A stretch of DNA of 64,000 bases, taken from the NCBI GenBank assembly GCA_029721515.1, contig CM056562.1, forward strand, positions 4,923,963-4,987,962. The letters run 5' to 3'. Made by a program: the position numbers and the translations under genes. Of this stretch, positions 13,701 to 25,700 are shown piece by piece. The stretch comes from Synanceia verrucosa (Eukaryota > Chordata > Actinopteri > Perciformes > Synanceiidae). The notes under the pieces were generated by a model, which had not been told where the DNA came from, did not search any database, and saw only the letters and a list, made by a program, of their open reading frames with translations. Each line of letters begins with the position of its first letter. Within the stretch, counting starts at the first letter, position 1.

Positions 13701-16700
13701 CTATGTTGCAATCAACCTAGCCAGCTGCTAAATTCCTGTTTTGTCCTCATGTGGTCTCGGTAGGTGGGTGGTTAGGTAGTAGGCAGGTGGGTGGGTAGAG
13801 ACTTCATTAATCCTGAGGGAAGAGCACTGCTGAAATAAATCATGGCTTTGATAGAAACCATAATCTGAGTTGCTGAAGGAGATGTGTGACAGCGGGAAAA
13901 CAAGCGTGCTGCAGGTACTGACTTGAACAGCTTTGAGTTTTCATTTGAAATTAAATTTCATCCAATTAATGACAGTCCCCAGGCACACACACACCTGCAC
14001 GCTATGTGTGTGTGTGTGTGTTTACCTCTTCAGATATCAGTCCTGTCTGTGTCTTGTGTCTCTCCAGCTCACTCCTCAGTGACGTGTTCAGCCTCTCAAG
14101 CTGCAGCACCCTGCGGGCCAAGTGAACGCTGCTCGCACACAAACACAAACACACCGACAAGTTTACTCTTGCGTGCACTTCCACATTGTGTACTGCTACA
14201 GTTTATGTAACTATGTGTATCGAGTATAATTTTTTGGGAGGAAAAAAAACAACAATATAAAAAAAACTAGACTGTCTTGTGATGGGATCACACTAGCTGT
14301 GACGCCAAATCAGGCCTGAGGCTTCCCCACTTCCTGTCCTCATACTTCCAGTGTCTGCCTCCAGACGGACACTGCTTCTGTATGTGGAAGCTCCTCATGT
14401 CTACACTGCAAATTATTTGGTTCTTACCAGGAAAACAACTTAGATTTAGAAGTGTTAGAAAAGACAAAGAAAGAAAAAGAAACCGTACACTATCACTTTA
14501 AATCAAGACATCTTGTTAAGTGAGATTATCTCGCTGCATGGACAGATGATTTCACCTGTTTTCAGAACCTTTTTCCTCAGATAGTGTTTTTTTGTTGTTC
14601 ACACATCTGCACACTAGTTCAACCCAAACTACATGCAGACTCAGAGCTGAACAGATTCATTAGCCCACCTGTCCTATTTATCTCCAGCATCACTTCATTC
14701 ACTTTTAATGGACTCTTTCTTTCTTTGTTTGTCACTGAGTTCTCTACTCTTCACCATTTTGAACAGGAGTGAGGAATTTAAACTGAATACACCTTTTTAC
14801 ACCCACATTTGAGCCAGAACACTTGAATTCACTGAGAAGTCAGAAATGAATCCAGAATAATGTTTTATTTTATCTTCAAAAATGACAGGAAATAACTGGA
14901 ATCTGGCATCTCAGTCAAAAATAATGATGTGCATTGACATTTTTTTTGTAAAACAGTAAATTTGAAAATTCATGGATAACAACAATAATTATATTTTATC
15001 AGTAAAGACATACTGATTAAAGAGCTCACATATACTGGTAGATTAACCATTACTGTTAATTTAGGGCGGCGGTGGTAAACACAGTGTGGTGCTCTAAAAA
15101 ATTTGTTCAGCAGTGTATATTCCCATGCTGTTCTTAATGAATACAGCACATTTAGGGGAAGGCACACAGACAGACACACACACGCACACACACACACACA
15201 CACACACAGGTGTGAGGTGTGTTGTTTGCTCACTGAGTGTCAGGTGTCCTACCTCTGCTTCAGTCTTCTTTTGGCCGTTGTGGGAACATTGGCTCCGTAG
15301 CCGTATGAGAACAGAACTCTCTCAGCCTCCTCTTCATTCTCAACTGGCAACAGACACAAACACAAATACTGTCTGTCCAACGTGAGAGTTTCACTATCCT
15401 GCTGCTGTGATAGGACTTTGTAAAACTACCAAAAGTAACATCTTTCTGCTCTTCTTAACTTATTCCATCCACTGTCACCAGGAAGTGAGTGACGGCTCCA
15501 TTCTCATGTTTTCTGATGCTCGAGTGCTTGTTTTGTTCGTGCTTTTCCCTTTCTGTCCTCGCAGTAATGTCATGTACTATAATGAGTGTGGGTCTCACTT
15601 TCGGCAGCCTGCATGGTGACTTGGTCCAGTTCCTGCTCAAGCTTTTCATACGTCTCCAGCCGAGCTGCCTGCTCTGCATTCTGAGCCTGCAGCTCCGCCA
15701 GCCGCTTCTCTGATGACGTCTGCAGCCTGTAAAACTCCTGGGTGAGGAGCTGAGAGGAGAGGAGAGGAGAAAAAAACACAGAGATGACTGTGAGGAGATA
15801 GAGAGCAAATGACAGAAACTGTTTTTTGTGATGGCCAGTGGGATGTTTCTTTATTTACAAAATGATGTCCCTGAGTAATACTGTCTATGTAAATTTAATT
15901 TATTCAATTTTTGCACATTGTATTTCTTTTTATGGTTGAAGAAAATGAGAAACATTGTTGAAACAATGTTGAAGCGCTCTTTATTAGCCGAAATGAAATT
16001 GATTAAATTCTCAGTCAGATCTAAATGTAGTTTATGCTGTATATTATTCACTCTGAAACTCCTGTGAGTCTTGCAGACTTGCTGTCATGGTAAATGTGAA
16101 AAGTATGGATGTGCACATTGACTAAAATGTGTTTACCACTCACCCACATTCATACACATAGTGAAAAACATTGACGATGAGAGAGAAGCGATAGAAAAAA
16201 AAGAATATATGAGCAACTGGAATCAAATCAAAGCTAAAGAAGAGTTAAACTCCAACTCTTCATTCAGCATTTCTGAAAAGAGAAAGAGCCATTCATTCTT
16301 CCCTTTTTGTGTAAATGGATGTGCTGAAGTGGACAGAGATAAAAGGAGAACCACTGGACCAACGCATCAAGACTAGATAGATGTCTTCCTGAGTGGAACA
16401 TTCATCTTTACGGACTCATTCATATGATGTTTGCTGCAAGTAAGCAACATCACTAATGTCTTTCACGATGTTACTCAGGAGTGAGAAACACTCAAGGCGA
16501 CTGGTCAGTAAATCTAAACACATTGTTCTTTGTTTACTCTTACAAAAGGATGAATTTGAATAAGGGACTTTTTAATCAAATCAGGAGAAGGTCGCTAAAA
16601 CAAATGAGTGTGCTACGATAGACTGGTAAAAGGATGCTCCCCTGCAGTTAAGAGTACCTCCAGCTTCTTCTGCTGCTTCTCATACTCCATCTGGCACTGG

Positions 16701-19700
16701 GCCAGCGCCTTGGCTGTCTCCTCCTTGACCATCTGAGCGCGCTCGGCTTCGAAGGAGTGCAGCTTGGCCTGGCTGGACAGCTCTGCTACCCGGCTGTCTG
16801 CTCCCAGCTGAAGCTGACGGAATCTGCACAGATGAAGACACACAGATGGATCATAAACTGTAGACACACACACTCAGCTCACTCACCAAACATGAATGTG
16901 AGTAGGTGTGTTAATGAAGTGAGATAATGTGTTCTGGTGCCGACAGATGCAGAGCGTAAACTTTGGGCCCCTGGTTGAGCTCAGGCATGCCTGAACGTTT
17001 CAAACAAATGCTGCAATAGACTCTTCCACATCGATATGGTTGCATTTAGGTGATAAAATGCATGATGACATTTTGTTTGAAAACTGGCAGAGAAGTGGCT
17101 TCACAACGTGTCTTGCGCAATGAACATTTTTCTATGTCGGTTTTTTGTTCAACGTGTTCTGTGGTAACTAACAGCTTAGCAACTACACAATTACTGTTAG
17201 TCACCGAGCAGGAAAGAAGCTCTTAAATTGCAGAGTGTTCGGTCTTGTTTGATCTTTCTTGATTGTAGATGGTGCAGGTAGCTCCTGAAACATGTTTCAA
17301 CTCAAGTGTTTGGTAATCAGAAAAGAGATGAACACATTCTACAGTTTCTGTTTCTGCTGGTCTCGCTCACAGACAGAAACACTTCGAGGCAATTTCAAAG
17401 CTTCTATTCAAACAATGTTACAGTGCAAACAGAGCACAAGATGAACTGGGAGTGCAAGAAAAAGTATGATAACGTTATATTTCATGACACTGTGAGGATT
17501 CTCAAAGCAGTGCCATGGTGCTGGATGTTGTGAAAAATGCACATCTCCTTCTGATAGTAATTACAACTCAGATGCTTTGTACTATGACAGGTTTACTAAA
17601 ATTAGATTAGAAAAAAAAATCACAATATATTATCACAATATATTGCCTGAAAGATTAAATGGGTGGTTTATAACTTTGATACAATTAGAGTATATACACA
17701 GTATGATAATTTTGTCCTTTACTCTGTTTTAAATCATCATGTACTGGGAAATTATTACACATTTTATTACTCTGTTATTTCCAGATATTTTCCAGACTAA
17801 ACAATAAATTGATTCATAGGAAAAAAATCAACTGAGAATGAAAATTAGTAATAATAATAATAATAACAACCCCTCAAAAATGAAACTATGCCAAATGTTT
17901 TTCAAGCCTAGTGCTCTTCCTCAGACAGCTTTCAAGCATCAACATGCAGACTCTATGAAACTACGGATGTTGGTTGGATAATATTAATAACTCCCGATTA
18001 CAGTTGACCTGATAGGATTTCATCATCCATAGAGCGCAGGCCTGAGCTGTGTGCTCACAGTGACAGACGTGTACACATGGTCGACCTCCCGTGGCTTCTT
18101 TTATTGATGGCGGCTGTAATCTAGATGGAGAAAATGGCTCCTAAAAAAATTTAACCGACTTTATGAGACATATAGCGAGCCAAGGCCTTTCCCTGTACTT
18201 TCAAATGCTAATTTATTTGAATAGCAATGTTTACAGCTACAGAGCACCTGACTCTGGGGTTCCCTGAGGCTATGTCATAACAAAGTTTAGTCTGCCAGAG
18301 AGGTAAAACCGTTCAACACATTCTCTTTGTTTTTGGAGGAAGTCTATCACCTTAACTGGCCTGTTCGCCGTCATTCTGAAATAAGACCGTTGAGATTCAA
18401 GCCGGTCCTCAATGCTGCAAACCATCTGACGCCATTTCAAGCTTGTCCGCCTCATTCTTTGCCCCAAAAATAGGGGCATGCGTGGGGTTAGGGGTTAGGG
18501 GCTTGTGGCTAGCATCTGTCGTTGCTGGCTTGCGATGCGATGCACAGAGGGAATGTGATCGCAGCAGAGGGAGAGAGAGAGTGCAAGGGAGAGTGAAGCG
18601 TGAGTATGGAAAGACCAACAGCTGGTGGTTTGGATCTGGAGAAATGACTGCTATGTGGTAGTAACCCAGGACAGGACACTACTGCTACTACTGCTGCTCC
18701 AGCAATCAGGTGCAAATACACATCATTTGTATGTACGCAGCAAAAATCAAGTGCAAAAACAGGATAATCAGGAGGCTGACTGAAATACCTCCTCTAATAA
18801 GAAAAAAAAAGACAGCTTAAAGTACGTGCATGCATGAGTGTGCATGAGCATGTGTGCAGCAGGGCTCATAATATATCTGCTGCAATTTACACGCAAGATT
18901 TGAAACTTCCTACGAGGCCATGACCCAGAGGCACATTTAGAGGCGATACTGACATGACCTTTGTTGCCTGGGGCAGAAATAGTGAGTGGCAACGTGGATA
19001 CAAATCACTAAAAGCGTGTTTGGACATGCAAGGAAATGACAAAAAAGCTGCATTAAATAAAAAACTACAAGTCTAAAGAAGCTATTTCAAATCCTTAGCC
19101 ACAGTTTGAGGGAATTTCCTCCTTTAAATAAGCTTCGGTATCACAGACTCAGCATACAGTATAATCACACCATCACAGGGAACAGGAGAAGAACACACTG
19201 CCACCACTGGGATACAATATCCATACAATAAATATGATGGCGCATGCCCTTAAAGTGACAAGTTAAAATCGTATGTGCTTGTTCATGTCGACTTGTGTCT
19301 TTTACCCTGAGCTAGATGAGTGAACAGAGGCTTTGCACCGCGGGCTGTGAGGAGTCCTTACAATGCCAGGGACACCAGTTGCTGCTAAATTGCCCTACAG
19401 TGAACCCTGACCTCCATGTGACCTTGTGACCTCACAGTTACAGTGAAGCGTTAATGCGATCTTTAGTAAGAAACAGTGAACACACACAGCCACTCCCCAC
19501 AATACTAAGTATTTAATAATCACTATTAGAAGTAGCTGCCTAATAAGCGCAGCAATGACGCCCACTTTATAAATCATACTAGTCTGTCTTTGGTCCCCTC
19601 CTGCACACAACAAGCACTAAAAAGACAAGGAATGCTGTGGTTTGACCGCCTGATGCCACATTTAAAAACTCACACATGCTTGACGACAAAAAAGCCGCAA

Positions 19701-22700
19701 AAATAGTTCAGGCTTTCTTGACAGTTTAACAGTTGCCTTCAGGTGATGTTCCTTCCCTGATATACAGTGTATCCAGGAAGTGACCTACATTTAAGAGAGG
19801 CGGTTGTTTGGAAGTGTTTATTGGACTGAAACTTTAGCCGTGTAACTTCTAAAAGAGCCACTGGCACTGTCAAACTGCGATGTTCGCTGAAATGTTTTAA
19901 TTAATGATTCCTTAAAGTATGTAAAAGTGTGTCTGCAGGCTGCTGCTGCAGTTTGGAGATATGGTAGAGCAAGAGTGTTAAAGATGTTATTTTAAAAAAT
20001 GGAACTAAATGTTAAAAGCAGCTTTTACTATAATATATATTGTTTACTGGGCCACACCCAATAAAATATTAAAGGGGTAGTTCGCTAATATTGCTGTTTT
20101 GAGGTGTCTATTTTTTGTGTTTTTTTTCCTGAATAAGAGTTAAAAGGAGGTAGTGTTGGGTGGTATACCACTATGGTAGCATTATGATATAATTTTTCCT
20201 TGATGATTTTTTTATATACCACAATACTGGGGAAACAATGATTAGGTGCTCAAATAATCTCTCATTCTGGAAACAATGTAAGATGCTCATTTATATGCCC
20301 AGTCATGAAAACTATATAAATACTATGATAGATGTAATGTAATTGAAAAAAAAAAAATGTTGTCATGCCAGAATAGGAAGTAAACAGAATTTCCTTCAAG
20401 ACAAACAAATAAAATGGATGTGCATGGCTGGATGACAGAAGAAGAGAGTGAGAAAATATGGTTTTGTTGTTGTTTGTTTTTGAAGCTTTAATTTTTGAGC
20501 TGTACTCAATAAAATGTGTTCAACACATCCTGTATACAGCCTATATACCGTGTGTGTGATGGATGGTAAACTCACTGCTCCAGCAGCTGGTCGTATCTGG
20601 ACTGAGCATCTCTCTCAGCAGCCGCTGCTCTGTCCTTCTCCAACACTGCGTTGTCTCTGGCCTCACGCAAGTTCCTGGTCAAATACACACACACACACAC
20701 ACACAGAGGCATCAGCGTGTTCTGTCATTATACATAATAAAAAATCCGTTATTCTTTAATTGCTGCGTTATGCTGCTTTTATCTGGATGCTAGTGAAGCT
20801 CTTCCTCGTCTTGAATATTTGCATGTGCACTCATTATTTCTGCTGCAGCTCATACTGGCGGTTGAGAACAAAAAGACAGTGTTGGACATTGTTTGCACTT
20901 GTTTTCATCTCTTCCATAACACACTGCTCCAATCTATAAATAAGAATGAAGACACAATGATAACTTCACAGGCTGCACCTGACTATTGAGGATGAACATC
21001 ATGATTTTGTTTTTAGATACGTGATGCCAGTGTTGAGGTTGTCTGGAAAATGATAAATAATATTGCGTGTTAACAAAATGTGCAGCTTCTTCTGGTTTGA
21101 ATAAGGCAGCTGTTTCCTAAGCGTTATATAACATAAAGAGTGATACCTGTTCTCCCTCTCATACATCTCCCTGGAGGTTCTCTGCAGATTGTCTATCTCC
21201 TGACTGGTTTTCAGCCTGATGTTCTCCAACTCCTCTCTCAGCTTGGTCTCGTACTCACACTTATAGTGGTCTCTGTAGTGGAGAGATAAACAGTGTTTTA
21301 GCACAGCTTACATGTCCCATAATAAACACAACAGAATATTGATATTGACAGGTGACTGGTGGTAAAAAAACAGCAGAGGCTAACCTGGACGCTACATATT
21401 TTTCGTAGAGGTCTTCCCTTGCCTTCTTAGTGTCTTCTAACTGCACCTGGACGACGGAAACGATAAGTGAGAGCACGTTAGAGAAGTGCTGCATCAGCAG
21501 AGCCTCCTGGTTGGTGGACTGTACGGACCTGAAGCCTCTCCAGGCGGTCCTCCTCGTGTGCACAGCGGACACTCAGCTCTGTGTTCTGCCTGTGCAGGTA
21601 CTCCTTGTCCTTCTGCAGGAGAGTCACAGACTGCTGCAATGTCGCCATCTGGAGGGAAAGAAGAGAAAATACTACAGCACGCAGTCCACCCAATGTTACT
21701 CTGAATATAGTGTTTTTAGTGTGTGTGTGTGTGTGTGTGTGTGGTCTGCCTTATGTCCACATTGGGGTCACACACTTGACTTAATACTAGCTGACTGGGG
21801 ACAACATGTGCAACTAGGGACAAAGTCCATGTCCCCAATTGTTCAAACCTTGATTTTGGGTCAGTGGTTAGGGTTAGGGCTAGGTTGAGGTGAGGGGTTG
21901 GGTTAGGAATAGGGGATTAGTTGTTGTAGTTAGGCTTAGGGTAAGTTTTTAGAAAATCAAAGTTTGTACCTGAAGGGAGGGTAAAAATGCCTAAATACCC
22001 CAAAGGTGACTTAAACCAACGTGTGTGTGTGTGTGTGTGTGTCACCTCTTTGCAGAGTGTGTCCCTTTCTCTGGTCACTGCTGTGTGAGTCAAGTCCAGT
22101 GTCTCAAATCTTCTCTTCAGCTCCTTCAGCTCTGCCTCAAAGTTGTCACGCTCGCTGTAAAACAGTGTAAAAGTCTGACTACATCTGAACTGAAGCAATG
22201 ACAGACACAACATTTGAACCATCTGCACAAACAAAGGCTTTTGGCTGCCAAACTGCAAAACTGCACTGATCAGACAATTAGGAGTGTCCTGATACAACTT
22301 TTGACTTCAGATATGATGCAGATACTGCAGCCTTGAGTATTGGCCAATACCAATATATTGATCAATATGATATCAGCACTAATCATACATACTTTTGTTA
22401 CTTATATTGTGGTATGGAGTGTTAGAAAAGGCTTGATCAGAAGTGATATTATTCAAACAGAAAACAGTAGTTAGCAACAGTAGGTCTGAGAAAAAACTGA
22501 CCTATTTATTATTAACCAATAGGTTACCTCAATTTTACCCTTAAACATAAGAATATTCTACAATTGAATAGAATAAATAAAAAAAATAAATTAGGAGACC
22601 CTGAAAATCCTCCTGCTGTTTTCTGTGTTGCTGCTTCAAATGTTGATGAGGTTGATCGTATTTAACTTCCTGGAAACTGGTTCATAAGTTTTGCTCTCAG

Positions 22701-25700
22701 CTTCAGCGTCTTTTTCAGACTTTAAGTAAAAATGCTGCCAAAAGGCCGACATCACTGCTCTTCTACTTTGTTAGCACCTTAGCACAGCTGTTGTTGTGTC
22801 CACTGGGCTCTGCTGCTGGATAGAAGAGCTGGACTGGAGTCTGGAATGGACTGATGCTATCACAGTGATGATATCAGAGATTTTCGATGCAGGTCGATAT
22901 AATCTGATATCAATATCGGATCGGGACACCCCTACAAATAAGCACATCTCCAGAAGAGTCACCTCTCCTGGTCTGTCACACAAACCGTTTGATGGTAGGG
23001 TAGTTGTCTCGGCGAAAATCTCCTTCTCGGATCTGCTGTTTGGTATCAGCCAGTTCCAGGGTCAGCCTCTGGCTCCTCAACTCCAGCTCAGTACGTAGCC
23101 GTCGCTCCTCTTCGTAACTCTGCACATATACAGTCATGGAAAAAATTATTAGACCACCCTTGTTTTCTTCAATTTCTTGTTAATTTTAATGCCTGGCTCA
23201 ACTAAAGGTACATTTGTTTGGACAATTATAATGATAACAACAAAAATAGCTCATGAGAGTTTAATTTAAGAACTAAGGATTATTCATTTTCCATGGTTTT
23301 CTTGATAATAACCAAAATTACTTAAATTCTTACATCAATAGCTATGGCATTGTACCGCCAAAAACACTACTTTTAAGCATTCCATGTTTTCTTTTCTGTT
23401 TGCTTTAAACACATGATACACACAAGAGTTAATACTTGATTGCATAACCATTGTTTTTGATGACTGCAGCCATGCGTCTTGGCATGCTCTCCACCAGCTT
23501 CTGACATTGTTCTGCTGTCACAGCAGCCCATTCCTGTTGGACAAATTCAAACAAATTTTCTTTGTTTTTGGGCTTGTGGTTCTCCATTTTGAGTTTGATG
23601 ATTTTCCACAGGTTTTCAATTGGATTAAGATCTGGTGATTGAGCAGGCCAAGGCATGGTGCGAATGTTGTGGTTCTCCATCCAGGCTTTAACTGACCTTG
23701 CCGTGTGGCAAGGGGCATTGTCTTGTTGGAAAATCCAGTCATTGAGGCAGGAAAGAGTTTTCCAGCTGATGGAAGAAGACTGTTTTCAAGGGTAGTCCTG
23801 TACTTGACCTGGTTCATTCGGCCTTCACACAATTGCATTTGCCCTGTTCCACTCAGACTGAAACAACCCCAGATCATGACTGATCCACCCCCATGTTTTA
23901 CTGTAGGGGCAAGACAGTCTGGGTTGTAGGCTTCTCCAGGCTTCCTCCTAACCAGTAAGTTGGCTGGAGTGGGCATCAATTCAAAATTGGATTCATCACT
24001 GAAGAGAACCTTAGCCCAATCATCAACAGTCCAATCCTTGTGGTCTCGAGCAAAGAGTAACCGGGCCTTCCTCTGCCTTTCATTGATGAAGGGCTTCTTG
24101 CGTGCTCTGTGTGACTTCAAACCAGCTTCAACAAGTCGGTTTCGAACTGTCCTTGCCGAGCAAGTCACATTTCGACAGTGCCCACTCATTTTTAAGGTCC
24201 CTGGAGGTCTGACGGCGATTCCTGACACAGGAGCGGATGAGTGCACGGTCATCTCGTGGGGTAGAAAGGCGTTTCCTGCCACGGCCAGGTAGCAATTTGG
24301 TAGTGCCATGTTCAGCTTGGTTTTTGTTGTAATGAACGGCTGTCTTGGAGATCTTCAGTTTTTTCGCTACCTGTCTCTCACTCATGCCAATTTCCAGCAG
24401 TGCCAAGATGGCTGCCTTTGTTGCTTCACATAATTCTTTTGTTTTAGGCATTATGTGAGAGCTGACAACTTCTGAGTTGTGCTACGGCTTGAATGTAAGC
24501 AGGAAACCACTCTAGGCCTTTGCATGTGCAGTGCTGCTTGTGACATGAAATGGCCTCTTATCTACCCTGGGAATCAATTAAGCTTAAGAATGTCAAATAG
24601 GACATAAAGTATTATGTGACCAGCTGCATTTTTTGTTGTGTTCATTGTATTATACGTTTAGTGGTACCAGATATTAGAATGAACAAGAAATTGAAGAAAA
24701 CAAGGGTGGTCTAATAATTTTTTCCATGACTGTACACCAAAACATTTTATTACATGGGAGCTTTCATATTATCCATCCATCCATCTTCTAGGGTTAGGGT
24801 TAGGTTATCCTCTCAGAGGGTTGTGGGGGGTGCTGGAGTCTATCCCAGCTGTCTTAGGGTGAAAGGCAGGGTACACCCTGGACAAGTCTCCAGTTCATCA
24901 CAGGACACATAGAGACAGACAACCACTCACACTCACATTCACACCTACGATCAATTTAAATTAACCAATTAACCTAATCCCCATGCATGTTTTTGGATGG
25001 TGGGAGGAAGCCGGAGTACCAGAGAGAACCCACACAGACACGAGGAGAACATGCAAACTCTACACAGAAAGGTCCCGGGCCGGGAATCGAACGTGGTACC
25101 TTCTTGCTGTGAGGCGACAATACCACTACACCACCTTTCATATTATAAGCTACATTATTACAATAGGCAGGAATACAGCAAAACTCCCTGTCTCGTTCCT
25201 CACTGCCTTGACAAATGGCACACTATATATTTATTTCTATTTGTTCCAATTCTATACTGTGAAAATCCTTCACCTGGAGCCATCTTGAGCTGAACTGTAA
25301 GTGGACAAAAATAGGCAAACACCTGCTCAGCAACAAATGTCTAGATACTCGACGGCACTCAAACAGCGTTATAATTCACCTTCAAAGGGTCTCGTGATTG
25401 TCACTGTGTTGTTTTTGTGTCCAAAATCATTACCCTACATTCATCAACGTGTCATTTGTGCCTGCAGGGCAATTGCTGACTTAATTGATTGCAGTTTTTT
25501 TACTGCATGTGTGAATATAACCAGTGGACGCTGAACATGACATGTCTAGCATTTAGCATTTTAGGTGGTGTCCATGTCTTGCATGTTTTACACTGGGGTT
25601 AAAAACTAACCAGACCTCTTGACCCTTTCTGCATTCTTCATGAGTTTGTTTTGCCAAAAAAAGCCCAAAAATGCAGCTGACTAGAACTCTGGATAATATA

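Noticed and set aside
18484..18502. Interstitial telomeric repeat
   Set aside because: Only two imperfect GGGGTTA units; far too short for a fusion relic. Similar units elsewhere belong to dispersed repeats.
22272..22941. 8-bp hAT-type target duplication around 22280-22933
   Set aside because: Flanks AGACAATT and ACAAATAA are only loosely similar, so the duplication is not claimed.
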